A stretch of 64,000 bases of DNA from Frisingicoccus caecimuris (GTDB lineage: Bacteria > Bacillota > Clostridia > Lachnospirales > Lachnospiraceae): the NCBI RefSeq assembly GCF_004340975.1, contig NZ_SLXA01000003.1, positions 62,001-126,000 on the forward strand, written 5' to 3'. Each line of letters opens with the position of its first letter. The first letter of the stretch is position 1. A model generated the notes under the pieces. That model was not told the DNA's origin, made no database searches, and was given only the letters and a program-made list of their open reading frames with translations. The position numbers were made by a program, and so were the translations under genes. Below, piece by piece: positions 8,706 through 17,866 of this stretch.

Positions 8706-9794
8706 ATGGAAGAACAGAGCAGGAGCCATGCCGTTGTTCAGGCAGAGTTGATGCTGTTGGCTTTTTTGATCGGATTTGGGGCGCTGAAATGGCTGTCATC
8801 GGGGGAGGCGGTCAATGTGGAGGTAAATATTGAAGAAACATCAGAGGGGGAAGACTATATCCGGTGGGTCGACTTTGATGTGAGTTATGAGGCGTTGGGC
8901 CAGGCCTATGATTATGACATCGGAACGTATATGTCGGATGTTCATGTAAACTGGATTGAGCTGCTGGCCTATCTGGCCGTACAGTATGGCGGCGATTTCA
9001 GTTGTTTTAAGGAAAAAGACATGGCGGCGGCGGTGGAAAAGATTCAGGCTCAGGGTATGGAAGCTTTGACGGCGGATTTAAAATATTATGATTATTATCT
9101 GGAAGCCTATGAGGCGGTGCTCGGCGGTATGGTCGGCGTTTATGAGGTGGAGCAGCCAACAGAGGTATCCGAAGGGGTGGAAGCTGGAAAAGACACAGAA
9201 AAAGAGGACGTTAAAAATACGGTCTGGAAGCAGGTCTATGGGTTGAAGGCTTTTAGCCCGATCGCCAAAGGTTTTCCTTACTCAGAATATGATGATTTTG
9301 GAGCGTCGAGAAGCTATGGTTATCAGAGAACCCACCTGGGGCATGATATACTGGGACAAGTTGGGACGCCCATCATTGCCATTGAGGGCGGAAAGGTCCG
9401 GGCTCTTGGATGGAACCAGTTTGGCGGCTGGCGGATTGGAATTGACAGTTTCGACGGCAAACGATATTACTATTATGCCCATCTGAGACAGGACAGACCC
9501 TATGCCGATGGGCTGGAAGAGGGGGACGTTGTACAGGCAGGAGATGTAATCGGATACATGGGACGCACTGGCTATAGTGCGGAGGAGAATACCAATAATA
9601 TTGATGTGTACCATTTACATCTTGGAATGCAGTTGATTTTCGATGAGTCTCAGCGGGAAGGTACCAATGAAATCTGGATTGATGTGTACCCACTGACGCG
9701 TTTCCTTGCCCGACATGCTTCCCAGGTGGTGCGGAATGATGAGACAAAGGAGTGGAGCAGGCGTTACCAGATACGAGATATGGAGATACCGTGA
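8706..9794 (+). CDS. M23 family metallopeptidase (membrane-anchored, LytM-like)
   Basis: A 362-residue protein with one N-terminal hydrophobic segment (about residues 13-28) and the rest probably outside the cell. The M23/LytM domain lies at about 200-320. Its zinc ligands are in HLGHDILG (HxxxD, near 211) and YHLHLGMQL (HxH, near 302), with YYAHLRQ between. Such enzymes cut peptidoglycan cross-bridges; since the metal ligands are present the domain should be active. The middle part (residues 30-190) is acidic and unfamiliar. GGAGGTGG precedes the ATG. It lies directly upstream of spo0A, where many Clostridia instead have spoIVB, so a role in sporulation or cell-wall remodelling is possible but unproven. 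Confidence 0.85.
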   Translation: MEEQSRSHAVVQAELMLLAFLIGFGALKWLSSGEAVNVEVNIEETSEGEDYIRWVDFDVSYEALGQAYDYDIGTYMSDVHVNWIELLAYLAVQYGGDFSCFKEKDMAAAVEKIQAQGMEALTADLKYYDYYLEAYEAVLGGMVGVYEVEQPTEVSEGVEAGKDTEKEDVKNTVWKQVYGLKAFSPIAKGFPYSEYDDFGASRSYGYQRTHLGHDILGQVGTPIIAIEGGKVRALGWNQFGGWRIGIDSFDGKRYYYYAHLRQDRPYADGLEEGDVVQAGDVIGYMGRTGYSAEENTNNIDVYHLHLGMQLIFDESQREGTNEIWIDVYPLTRFLARHASQVVRNDETKEWSRRYQIRDMEIP

Positions 9795-9890
9795 GTTGGA
9801 GGGCTGTTGTTCTGATGCCGTCAAAAAAGGCTTCATAGTGCAAGTTTAGCAGATTATTTGATGTTTTATAGAAGAATCTTTGCATAAAAA

Positions 9891-9937
9891 TGTCGACTCA
9901 GGTCATCCGGCGTCAAATAGGGTCATGTGGGGTCGAA
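9891..9937 (+). promoter_or_regulatory. Five tandem Spo0A-box-like sites at exact 10-bp spacing
   Basis: NGTC recurs at 9891, 9901, 9911, 9921 and 9931. Compared with the 0A box TGTCGAA, the first (TGTCGAC) and last (GGTCGAA) match 6 of 7, the middle (CGTCAAA) 5 of 7, and the two between keep only GTC. Ten-bp spacing is what tandem 0A boxes need to bind a Spo0A dimer on one face of the helix. The run ends about 85 bases before spo0A and 18 bases before its -35, so it is likely an autoregulatory site. Confidence 0.55.
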
Positions 9938-9955
9938 GATTGCGATTGGTTAGTC

Positions 9956-9985
9956 TTGCGATAATCCTTTTTCAGAGAATATAAT
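9956..9985 (+). promoter_or_regulatory. Sigma-A-like promoter of spo0A
   Basis: TTGCGA (9956-9961), 18-base spacer, TATAAT (9980-9985), 35 bases before the GTG start. The AGAGAAT overlapping the -10 could also serve a sigma-H form, but no convincing sigma-H -35 was seen. Confidence 0.55.
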
Positions 9986-10020
9986 ACAAATAGTTTCGAA
10001 GACAGAAGGAGGAGAATAAG

Positions 10021-10821
10021 GTGAGCAAAATTAATGTGGCGATCGTGGATGATAATGAGCGGATGTTGGGGCTTTTGGAAAATATTTTGAGTGAAGACAA
10101 TAGTATTTCTGTTGTCGGAAAAGGCGGGGACGGTGTTCAGGCATTGGAATTGATACGGGAAAAAGAGCCGGATGTGGTGCTTCTTGACCTGATTATGCCG
10201 AAACTTGACGGCCTTGAGGTCATGCAAAAAGTAAATCGGGAGAAAAATCTGAAAAAGAAACCGGCATTTATTGTTATTTCAGCTATCGGACAGGAAAATA
10301 TTACGGAAGATGCCTTTGGCCTTGGAGCCAGTTACTATATTATGAAACCATTTGACAATGAGGTCGTTTTAAATAAAATAAAACAGATTCAGAGGGATAA
10401 GACAGCGAAGCTTGTTCATACTAAGCATAGCGTGGTATCTGAAGGTGTGAGCGAATATTCACCCCGAAATCTTGAGACGGATGTAACGAACATTATTCAC
10501 GAAATCGGCGTGCCAGCCCATATTAAAGGATATCAGTATTTGAGGGATGCGATCATTATGTCGGTGGAAAATCGGGAAGTCATAAATTCTATTACAAAAG
10601 TGTTGTATCCAACTATTGCAAAAATGAATCAGACGACACCGAGCCGGGTGGAACGGGCTATACGCCATGCTATTGAAGTGGCATGGAGCCGGGGGAAAAT
10701 GGATACGATTAATGAACTGTTCGGCTATACGATCAATACTGGAAAGGGAAAACCAACAAATTCGGAGTTTATTGCTCTGATCTCAGATAAAATGCGTTTA
10801 GAGTACAAAACAAAGGGTTAA
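10021..10821 (+). CDS. spo0A: Stage 0 sporulation protein A, master response regulator
   Basis: A 266-residue DNA-binding response regulator that triggers sporulation when phosphorylated. The receiver domain (1-125) has the acidic pair D10-D11, the phosphoacceptor D56 in [13 protein letters not shown], and the switch residues in VISAIG and MKPFD. After a linker, the C-terminal Spo0A effector domain (about 150-266) holds the DNA-recognition region [19 protein letters not shown]. The GTG start has AGAAGGAGGAG upstream. Length and motifs are those of an intact gene. The phased 0A-box-like run upstream suggests self-regulation. In clostridia lacking a full phosphorelay it is phosphorylated directly by orphan kinases; none is adjacent here. 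Confidence 0.97.
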   Translation: MSKINVAIVDDNERMLGLLENILSEDNSISVVGKGGDGVQALELIREKEPDVVLLDLIMPKLDGLEVMQKVNREKNLKKKPAFIVISAIGQENITEDAFGLGASYYIMKPFDNEVVLNKIKQIQRDKTAKLVHTKHSVVSEGVSEYSPRNLETDVTNIIHEIGVPAHIKGYQYLRDAIIMSVENREVINSITKVLYPTIAKMNQTTPSRVERAIRHAIEVAWSRGKMDTINELFGYTINTGKGKPTNSEFIALISDKMRLEYKTKG

Positions 10822-10903
10822 AATAAATAAATATCTTTTAATATTCTCTCGAATATTGTATAATATATACAATAAATGTGTTTGAGGGAGGAAACGGATT
10901 TTT

Positions 10904-12340
10904 ATGAAGAAGATATTATTTGTATCGTCGGAAGCTGTACCGTTTATAAAAACAGGGGGATTAGCGGACGTTGCCGGCACATTGCCAAAATCATTTAACA
11001 AAAATGAATTTGATGTCCGTGTTGTTATCCCAAAATATCGGGCAATTCCCGAACATTACCGGAATCAGATGAGATACCGGACCCATTTTTATATGGATTT
11101 TGCTGGAGAGAACCGATATGTCGGTGTGATGGAACTTGAGTGGGGCGGAATTACGTTTTATTTTATAGATAATGAATATTATTTTTATGGAGATAAACCG
11201 TATGAAGATGGTGTCTGGGATTTGGAAAAGTTTGCTTATTTCAGCAAAGCAGCCCTTTCGATTTTGCCTCTCATTGATTTCCAGCCGGATGTGGTCCATT
11301 GCCACGACTGGCAGACAGGACTTGTGCCTGTGTACTTAAAGACAGATTTCTGCCGCGGTGATTTTTTTGCCCGGATGAAAGCGGTCATGACGATTCATAA
11401 TCTGAAATTCCAGGGAACTTGGAATCCAAAAGATATTATGAACATTACCGGTCTGCCGGGATATCTCTTTACGCCGGACAAACTGGAAGCTTATAAGGAT
11501 GCCAATTATCTGAAAGGCGGACTTGTCTATGCGGACTGGATTACGACGGTCAGTCCGACCTATGCGGAAGAAATCAAGATGCCGTTCTACGGTGAGGGTT
11601 TGAACGGACTTCTCTGCGCCCGCTCCGGACAGCTCAGCGGTATTTTGAATGGTATCGATTATGATGAATATAATCCGGAGACAGATCAGGCACTGCCATG
11701 TAATTATAATGCGATTAATTTCCGCAAAGTGAAAGTAAAAAATAAACTGGCCCTGCAGGCTGAATTGGGACTGGAGCAAAATGAACATAAGTTTATGATC
11801 GGTCTTGTGTCCCGCCTGACTGACCAGAAAGGTCTGGATTTAGTAGCCTACATGATGGACCAGATTTGTACAGAGGATACACAGCTTGTCGTCCTCGGAA
11901 CCGGCGACAGCAAGTATGAGAATATGTTCCGGCATTTTGCGTGGAAATATCCGGAACGGGTATCGGCGAACATTTTCTACTCAGATGAACGTTCTCATAA
12001 AATTTACGGTTCCTGTGATGCTTTTCTTATGCCGTCACTGTTTGAACCTTGCGGTCTCAGCCAGTTGATGAGTCTGCGTTACGGTACGGTTCCGATCGTC
12101 CGTGAGACTGGTGGCTTAAGGGATACGGTTCAGCCGTACAATGAATATGAATCTACAGGTACGGGCTTTAGTTTTGCGAATTATAATGCCCATGAAATGA
12201 TGGATATTATCAATTATGCAAAGCATATCTATTATGACAAAAAACGGGAGTGGAATAAGATCATCGACCGGGCCATGGCTGCAGATTTCTCCTGGAATAT
12301 GTCAGCGCGCAGATATGAAGATCTGTATCGGATGTTATGA
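10904..12340 (+). CDS. glgA: Glycogen synthase (ADP-glucose type)
   Basis: A 478-residue GT5 glycosyltransferase that adds glucose from ADP-glucose to a growing alpha-1,4-glucan. The N-terminal ADP-glucose-binding motif KTGGLADV (16-23) and the C-terminal conserved block LMPSLFEPCGLSQL, with the catalytic Glu and nearby YGTVPIVRETGGL, are intact. Length is normal for bacterial GlgA. GAGGGAGG precedes the ATG. A -10 TATAAT lies at 10859-10864 with only a weak -35. No other glycogen genes are adjacent. It overlaps the following permease gene by 4 bases. Confidence 0.96.
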   Translation: MKKILFVSSEAVPFIKTGGLADVAGTLPKSFNKNEFDVRVVIPKYRAIPEHYRNQMRYRTHFYMDFAGENRYVGVMELEWGGITFYFIDNEYYFYGDKPYEDGVWDLEKFAYFSKAALSILPLIDFQPDVVHCHDWQTGLVPVYLKTDFCRGDFFARMKAVMTIHNLKFQGTWNPKDIMNITGLPGYLFTPDKLEAYKDANYLKGGLVYADWITTVSPTYAEEIKMPFYGEGLNGLLCARSGQLSGILNGIDYDEYNPETDQALPCNYNAINFRKVKVKNKLALQAELGLEQNEHKFMIGLVSRLTDQKGLDLVAYMMDQICTEDTQLVVLGTGDSKYENMFRHFAWKYPERVSANIFYSDERSHKIYGSCDAFLMPSLFEPCGLSQLMSLRYGTVPIVRETGGLRDTVQPYNEYESTGTGFSFANYNAHEMMDIINYAKHIYYDKKREWNKIIDRAMAADFSWNMSARRYEDLYRML

Positions 12341-13272
12341 GTGAATATTTAAAAAAGACCTGGGTGGTATGCCTTTTGGCATCCGTGAGCTGCTTCCTTT
12401 GGGGAAGCGCTTTCCCAGGTGTTAAGATTGGTTATGAATGGTTTCAGATCGCATCCGGAGAGACGGCAGCCCAGATATTATTTGCGGGGTGTCGTTTTTT
12501 CCTTGCAGGAATTCTGGTCATTTTTTTTGGGAGTTTTACTTCAGGAAAGCTTCTAAAGCCAGCGGGTGCAGAATGGAAACATGCGGCATTGATCAGTCTG
12601 TTTCAGACCATTTTGCAGTACATATTATTTTATATCGGGTTGGCTAATACGACGGGAACAAAGGCGTCGATCATCGTTGGTTCAAATGTATTTATCGTCA
12701 TATTAACAGCAAGTCTTATCTTTCGGCAGGAAAAGTTGACCCGGGAGAAAATACTTGGCTGTGTCATTGGGTTTGCCGGGGTTGTACTGATCAATCTGAC
12801 ACCGGGAGGAATGGTCCTGGCAATGAGCTTTGGAGGTGAAGGACTTGTCCTTCTCTCTACAGTAGCTTACGCTTTTTCTTCGGTTATTATGAAGAAATAT
12901 TCCAAAACGGATAATCCGGTCATGTTAAGCGGATATCAGTTTTTTATTGGCGGGATTGTCATGATGGCAGTGGGATTTTGTATGGGCGGACGGATTACGG
13001 TGTTTTCCGCAAAGGCCGCTCTCATGCTTTTGTATCTGGCGTTTGCTTCGGCCATGGCTTATACGATATGGAGCCAGCTTCTGAAATATAATCCGGTATC
13101 CAGAGTGGCAGTTTTTTGCTTTATGACACCGGTTTTCGGAGTTTTGCTTTCGACTGTTCTTTTGCATGAATCCGAACAGGTTTCTCTTGTTCAGGGAGGT
13201 GCGGCGTTGATCCTTATTACGGTTGGAATCGTTATCAGCCATCGGGAACAGAAGGAACCAGACAGATGTTGA
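12337..13272 (+). CDS. EamA/DMT family transporter
   Basis: A 311-residue inner-membrane protein with about ten hydrophobic segments arranged as two EamA repeats: residues about 10-150, ending in the conserved GFAGVVLI, and 155-300, with YNPVSRVAVFCFMTPVFGVLLS. DMT transporters of this type export small metabolites such as amino acids or their analogues; the substrate is unknown. The ATG overlaps the glgA stop (ATGA), so it is translationally coupled to glgA, although no functional link to glycogen is evident. Confidence 0.9.
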   Translation: MSEYLKKTWVVCLLASVSCFLWGSAFPGVKIGYEWFQIASGETAAQILFAGCRFFLAGILVIFFGSFTSGKLLKPAGAEWKHAALISLFQTILQYILFYIGLANTTGTKASIIVGSNVFIVILTASLIFRQEKLTREKILGCVIGFAGVVLINLTPGGMVLAMSFGGEGLVLLSTVAYAFSSVIMKKYSKTDNPVMLSGYQFFIGGIVMMAVGFCMGGRITVFSAKAALMLLYLAFASAMAYTIWSQLLKYNPVSRVAVFCFMTPVFGVLLSTVLLHESEQVSLVQGGAALILITVGIVISHREQKEPDRC

Positions 13273-13301
13273 AACTTGTAAGCAGGGAATGGATTTTTTC
13301 A

Positions 13302-13330
13302 TTGACAGTATATAAGATATAAGATAGAAT
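13302..13330 (+). promoter_or_regulatory. Sigma-A promoter of the ABC importer operon
   Basis: TTGACA (13302-13307), 17-base spacer, TAGAAT (13325-13330). Transcription would start near 13337, just before the first leader hairpin. Confidence 0.8.
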
Positions 13331-13339
13331 TGAAATCGA

Positions 13340-13424
13340 CTGGTCACGAAGGCCAGAGGATAGATAAGATGAATGAAACCACGAAGGTTTCGCTGTTTTT
13401 TTGTGCGGACCTTTGTGGTTTTTT
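13340..13424 (+). ncRNA. Candidate guanidine-II (mini-ykkC) riboswitch with terminator
   Basis: Two small hairpins carry the same loop. Hairpin 1 (13340-13356) is CTGGTC-ACGAA-GGCCAG. Hairpin 2 (13375-13391) is GAAACC-ACGAA-GGTTTC. They are 18 bases apart. Twin hairpins with ACGR loops and a short linker are the hallmark of the mini-ykkC/guanidine-II class, in which the two loops kiss and bind guanidinium. Bases 13378-13388 can instead pair with 13409-13419 in an 11-bp stem followed by six T, a terminator that consumes the loop and 3' arm of hairpin 2. Ligand binding to the twin hairpins would therefore prevent termination and switch the importer genes on. Class assignment is by motif only. 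Confidence 0.62.
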
Positions 13425-13453
13425 GTTATTAGATAAAATTGAGGAGAAAAATT

Positions 13454-15046
13454 ATGAAAAAAAGAATGATTAGTATTTTAATAACAGCCGCCATATGTGC
13501 TTCGATACTGGCGGCCTGCGGTTCAGAAACAAAGGAAACAACGTCGGGAGTCGAAGGAGGTCCTGAGACTGGAGTAGAGAATTCAGCCGATGAAAAGGTA
13601 CTTCGCATCGCATTCCCGGATGTATTGACAACAGTGGATGTAGCCAATGTTACATCAGCGACCATGTTGAAAGAAGTGGCTGGTGTGTGCGAGACATTGG
13701 TTCATGCCGATGAAGATTTTACGTTACAGCCGAATCTTGCGACAGAATGGGCGATGACAGGTGACAATACCTGGGAATTTAAACTGCGGGACGATGTGAC
13801 ATTTCATGACGGGACGCATATGGATGCGGAAGCTGTGAAATGGTCCATGGAGTGGGAACTGAAAAATAATTCTGCTTTTGCTGGTTCCACATTTATTGAA
13901 TCGGTTGAAGTTATCGATGATCTTACGGTGCAGTTTACAACGTCCCGAAAAACGACTGATCTGCCGGCGGCCCTTTCTTATGTGGGAACGGTCGTCGTAG
14001 CCCCGTCCTCTGTGGATGACAGCGGAAATTTCGTTAAGGCCGTGGGAACCGGATATTTCAAACAGGATGCTTTTGACGAGGTTTCCGGGACATTTGAATG
14101 TTCCGTATATGACGGTTACTGGCAGCCGGTGGAAACCAATGTTACCCGACGAATTGTGCGGTGTATCACAGATGCCGGTGCCCGAAGTCTTGCGGTACAG
14201 AACGGAGAAATCGATATCGCCTCTGATGTGCCTTTCAGCGATCTGGAAACTCTGGCCGGTTCGGAAAATGTACAGGTTTCCAAATTCAATACGGCGCGGA
14301 CTTATTTTTATGAATATAATATGAAAAAAGATATTTTTCAGGATGAACGGGTGCGGAAAGCTCTCATTTATGCAATTAATAAAGAAGAAATTGTCAATGA
14401 CGTATTGCTCGGTGTGGGCGGTGTGCCAAAGGGAATATTGATGGATGATATGCCATGGGCCAATATAGATGTGGATACCTATGATTATGATTCGGATAAG
14501 GCGCAGAGTCTCCTTGAAGAAGCCGGTTATACAGACAGCGATAAAGATGGCTATCTGGATAAGGACGGCGAAAAGCTGACTCTTAAGTTGATCACTTTTA
14601 CAAAACGGCCGGGATGCCAACTGATTCTTCAGGCAACTCAGGGGTATTATGCGAATATCGGAATTGATACGTCAGTGGAAATCCTGGAGTGGTCGGCCAT
14701 GAACGAGCTGATTCAAAATGGCGATTTCGACATGGCCCTGAATTCGGCTGCATCGGCTTACATACCAACACCGGCTTATTATATGGATACTTATTATGGA
14801 GATAATGACATTGGCTATGTCAATGAATCGGTGAACGTACTTTTGGACGAGTGCAGGGCGACAACAGTTATGGAAGAGAAATATCAGTACAGTAAAGAGG
14901 CCCAGGCGCTGGCCCAGGAGGATGCCGCAATCTTCACTCCGGCTCTGTACGGTGCAGTCTTTGCCCTGTCCAAAGATGTGGAAAATTTTCGGTATAATGC
15001 AGCGGCCCATGATTTTATTGTACCTTATGAAACGTCTTTAAAATAA
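13454..15046 (+). CDS. Peptide/nickel-type ABC transporter substrate-binding lipoprotein
   Basis: A 530-residue solute-binding protein of family 5 (OppA/DppA/NikA). It has a lipoprotein signal: positively charged start, hydrophobic segment, lipobox LAAC with Cys22 as the acylated residue. The family features follow: YETL-like CETLVHADEDF, LATEWAMTGDNTWEFKLRDDVTFHDG, and VRKALIYAINKEEIV. It would sit on the outer face of the membrane and deliver its ligand to the two permeases encoded next. ATG at 13454 is chosen over an upstream TTG because GAGGAG lies 8 bases before it and the signal peptide starts there. The preceding riboswitch-like leader suggests guanidine-linked expression; the ligand could be a peptide, nickel or a guanidino compound. 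Confidence 0.9.
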   Translation: MKKRMISILITAAICASILAACGSETKETTSGVEGGPETGVENSADEKVLRIAFPDVLTTVDVANVTSATMLKEVAGVCETLVHADEDFTLQPNLATEWAMTGDNTWEFKLRDDVTFHDGTHMDAEAVKWSMEWELKNNSAFAGSTFIESVEVIDDLTVQFTTSRKTTDLPAALSYVGTVVVAPSSVDDSGNFVKAVGTGYFKQDAFDEVSGTFECSVYDGYWQPVETNVTRRIVRCITDAGARSLAVQNGEIDIASDVPFSDLETLAGSENVQVSKFNTARTYFYEYNMKKDIFQDERVRKALIYAINKEEIVNDVLLGVGGVPKGILMDDMPWANIDVDTYDYDSDKAQSLLEEAGYTDSDKDGYLDKDGEKLTLKLITFTKRPGCQLILQATQGYYANIGIDTSVEILEWSAMNELIQNGDFDMALNSAASAYIPTPAYYMDTYYGDNDIGYVNESVNVLLDECRATTVMEEKYQYSKEAQALAQEDAAIFTPALYGAVFALSKDVENFRYNAAAHDFIVPYETSLK

Positions 15047-15058
15047 AGGATTTTATTT

Positions 15059-16006
15059 ATGATTAAATATATTGTCAAACGGATGGCGACGGTTTTGGTC
15101 GTACTCTGGATGGTGGCTACCCTGACTTATTTTACTGTTCATGTGACACCGGGAGATACGGCGACGGCTATTTTATATTCTGTCGGAGGCGAAAGCGCGG
15201 TCAATAGCGATAATCTTGAACGGGTGCGGAGCAAATATGATCTGGACAGGCCTGTTTATGAACAGTATTTTGAGTGGGTTATCAATGCCTTCAAAGGGAA
15301 ACTGGGAACATCTTATAAATATAATAAACCGGTGGCTTATATGCTGAAACTGCGTGTCCCGAATACGATTCGGCTCGGTCTTGCGGCGGTGGTTCTTTCG
15401 ATTGTTATCTCGATTCCTTTTGGTATTGTCAGCGCTTTACATCACAATCGTTTTCTGGATCATGCGGGACGCCTGTTTACACTGTTGATTTCTTCATTTC
15501 CATCCTTCTGGGTAGCTGTCATTCTGATCATTATATGTGCGCTGAAGCTAAAGTTACTGCCTGTGGGCGGCATGCAGGGACCGCAGAGTCTTATCCTTCC
15601 GGCAGTGACATTGTCCATGGGAATGACGGCGGCGACGACCCGGATGATGCGCAGCAGTATGTTGGATGTGATGGGCCAGGACTATATTTGGGTCTGTCGA
15701 GCCAAGGGGCTTAAATGGAATAAGATTATCACGCGGCATATGCTTAAAAATGCACTGCCTCCGATCATTACGGTGATCGGACTACAAATTGGTCACGTTC
15801 TTGGCGGAGCGGTGATCATAGAAAATATCTTTTCATGGCCGGGAGTGGGAGGACTTTTGATCGATGCGATTAATGCGAAGGACACGCCGATGATCGAAGG
15901 ATGCGTTTTACTCATCGCATTTGGCTACGCCATGATTCATCTGATCGTCGATATGATTTATGCATGTCTGGATCCGAAACTTAAATATGGCGGGGAGGAT
16001 GCCTGA
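15059..16006 (+). CDS. ABC transporter permease, DppB/NikB family
   Basis: A 315-residue inner-membrane protein with six hydrophobic segments. It starts with the typical VKRMATVLVVLWMVATLTYF helix and the family's TPGDTA and DLDRPVYEQYFEWV regions. The ATPase-contact (EAA) loop is at DYIWVCRAKGLKWNKIITRHM. It pairs with the next permease to form the channel of a peptide/nickel-type importer. The gene follows the binding protein after 12 bases and overlaps the next gene by one base. Confidence 0.93.
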   Translation: MIKYIVKRMATVLVVLWMVATLTYFTVHVTPGDTATAILYSVGGESAVNSDNLERVRSKYDLDRPVYEQYFEWVINAFKGKLGTSYKYNKPVAYMLKLRVPNTIRLGLAAVVLSIVISIPFGIVSALHHNRFLDHAGRLFTLLISSFPSFWVAVILIIICALKLKLLPVGGMQGPQSLILPAVTLSMGMTAATTRMMRSSMLDVMGQDYIWVCRAKGLKWNKIITRHMLKNALPPIITVIGLQIGHVLGGAVIIENIFSWPGVGGLLIDAINAKDTPMIEGCVLLIAFGYAMIHLIVDMIYACLDPKLKYGGEDA

Positions 16007-16857
16007 TGCGAAGACAAAGAAAAAAAATTGTCAATCGAAAAAATTATATTTTGTATATTGGGATTGTTTTATCCGCTGTCATTGTATTGGTAACGATTTT
16101 TGCGCCGTTTTTAGCACCTTGTGATCCGACAAAAATGGAATTGTCACAAAAATTCATAGCACCGTGCCGGGAATTTATTTTTGGGACAGATCATCTTGGC
16201 CGGGATATTTTCAGCCGTGTGATTGAGGGAAGCAGGGTCTCCTTGTCTGTTGCGGCTACTGTTGTTTTTTTCAGCGCCGCGCTTGGAGTTAGCCTGGGTA
16301 TGATCTCAGGGTACATGGGAGGAACGGCAGATATGCTGATCATGCGGGTAGTGGATGTGCTTCTGGCTTTTCCTACCATCATTTTTGCCCTGGCGCTTTC
16401 CACAATGATGGGAACGGGGCAGACGAATCTGATCGTTGCCATCACCTGCATTCAGTGGACCCGGTATGCCCGGATCGCCCGGGGAGAGGCACTCATGTTG
16501 AAACATGCCGAGTATGTGGAGGCGGCTAGAAGTATCGGGAATAGTACGGTTCAGATTTTAGGAAAATATATTTTTCCGAATGTTATTTCAAAAATTATTA
16601 TTTTAGCGTCGCTGGACATCGGAACGATTATCTTGTATTGTGCTTCATTGAGCTTTTTGGGCTTGGGAGCTCAGCCGCCATCACCGGACTGGGGGGTTAT
16701 GATCAGTGAAGGTAAGGACTACATGCAATACGCTCCGTGGATGGCTCTGTTTCCCGGATTGGCAATTGCCTTTTGCGCACTTGCTTTCAATATGCTCGGT
16801 GATGGACTTAGGGATTTGCTTGACCCAAGGCTGAAAGAAGTGGTGAGGACGGATTGA
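16006..16857 (+). CDS. ABC transporter permease, DppC/NikC family
   Basis: A 283-residue inner-membrane partner of the preceding permease. It has the DppC signature FGTDHLGRDIFSRVIEGSR near residues 55-75 and the EAA loop at VEAARSIGNSTVQILGKYIFP, then SFLGLGAQPPSPDWGVMI. About six hydrophobic segments. The start codon overlaps the stop of the upstream gene by one base and the stop is 1 base before the next ATG, so the operon is tightly coupled. Confidence 0.93.
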   Translation: MRRQRKKIVNRKNYILYIGIVLSAVIVLVTIFAPFLAPCDPTKMELSQKFIAPCREFIFGTDHLGRDIFSRVIEGSRVSLSVAATVVFFSAALGVSLGMISGYMGGTADMLIMRVVDVLLAFPTIIFALALSTMMGTGQTNLIVAITCIQWTRYARIARGEALMLKHAEYVEAARSIGNSTVQILGKYIFPNVISKIIILASLDIGTIILYCASLSFLGLGAQPPSPDWGVMISEGKDYMQYAPWMALFPGLAIAFCALAFNMLGDGLRDLLDPRLKEVVRTD

Positions 16858-16858
16858 T

Positions 16859-17866
16859 ATGGAGAAACTACTGGAAATAAAAAATCTGGATGTGGCGTTT
16901 TTGATGGGCAATGAGCATGTGCCGGTATTGAATCAGATATCCTTTGATATATACGAAAATGAAGTTCTGGCCATTGTAGGGGAGACCGGATGCGGTAAAT
17001 CGGTGACCGGCAGCGCGATTCTTCATCTGCTTCCGGAGAATGCGGTGACGGATGGTGAGATATACTATAAAAATCAGGAAATCCTGAAATTATCGGAGGA
17101 GAAATTCCGGAAATTCAGAGGAAGAGAAATTGCTTCTGTGCCTCAAAGTCCATCTACGTCGTTGGACCCGATGATGGTGGTTGGCGAGCAGGTTGCTGAA
17201 TGTGTGACCGGTGGATATCGTCAGAAAAAAGCGGACAGGGAAAATATCCAAACGCGAATCTGGGATATTTTTTCCCATCTGAAGCTTCCGGGAGAACGGA
17301 AAATTTGTCATGCCTATCCCTGTCAGCTCAGCGGCGGTATGAGCCAGAGAGTGCTTATTTCTATGGGAGTTATTGCCGAACCTCGCCTGCTCATTGTGGA
17401 TGAGCCGACCAAGGCTGTTGACTGGATCTTGAGAAAAGAGGTGGTCAATGTGCTGCGTCAGATGAAGGATGAAATGGAGTGTGGGATGATGCTCATTACC
17501 CATGATTTCGGAGCGGCCAGTCAGATTGCAGACCGGATCGGGGTCATGTATTGCGGCCAGATGGTTGAGATCGGAAAAGCGGATGAAATTTTAAATAAAC
17601 CAAAACATCCGTATACGAAGGGGTTGATCGATGCGCTGCCATCCCGGGGATTTCATGTGATGGAGGGGTTTATGCCGTCCTTTTCCGAACTGTCGGCGGG
17701 ATGCCGATTTGCACCGCGTTGCAGCCGGTGTCTGGAACGGTGCCGTCGTCATATTCCGGAAATGTATGAGGATGGAAATGGGCGCCAGGTCCGCTGCTTT
17801 TTATTTGAGGAGAGCGGAGTGGCTTATCGGAGCCCATGTATCGAGGAGGCGGTTTTTAATGCTTGA
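16859..17866 (+). CDS. ABC transporter ATP-binding protein, DppD/NikD family
   Basis: A 335-residue ATPase. Walker A is GETGCGKSVTGSA near residue 41, the signature is LSGGMSQRVLISMG near 161, and Walker B is LLIVDEPTKAVD, where Lys-Ala replaces the usual Thr-Ala-Leu pattern. The C-terminal oligopeptide/nickel-type domain has the cysteine cluster GCRFAPRCSRCLERC near 281-295, which in this family can hold an Fe-S or metal centre. It forms a heterodimer with the next ATPase. Confidence 0.93.
   Translation: MEKLLEIKNLDVAFLMGNEHVPVLNQISFDIYENEVLAIVGETGCGKSVTGSAILHLLPENAVTDGEIYYKNQEILKLSEEKFRKFRGREIASVPQSPSTSLDPMMVVGEQVAECVTGGYRQKKADRENIQTRIWDIFSHLKLPGERKICHAYPCQLSGGMSQRVLISMGVIAEPRLLIVDEPTKAVDWILRKEVVNVLRQMKDEMECGMMLITHDFGAASQIADRIGVMYCGQMVEIGKADEILNKPKHPYTKGLIDALPSRGFHVMEGFMPSFSELSAGCRFAPRCSRCLERCRRHIPEMYEDGNGRQVRCFLFEESGVAYRSPCIEEAVFNA

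Noticed and set aside
13340-13424. NiCo (czcD-type) riboswitch, since the importer could carry nickel
   Set aside because: That class has a compact four-way junction; here there are only two simple hairpins with identical loops and a terminator.
13724-14620. A 298-codon open frame on the minus strand
   Set aside because: Antisense to the substrate-binding protein gene, low-complexity composition, no ribosome site.
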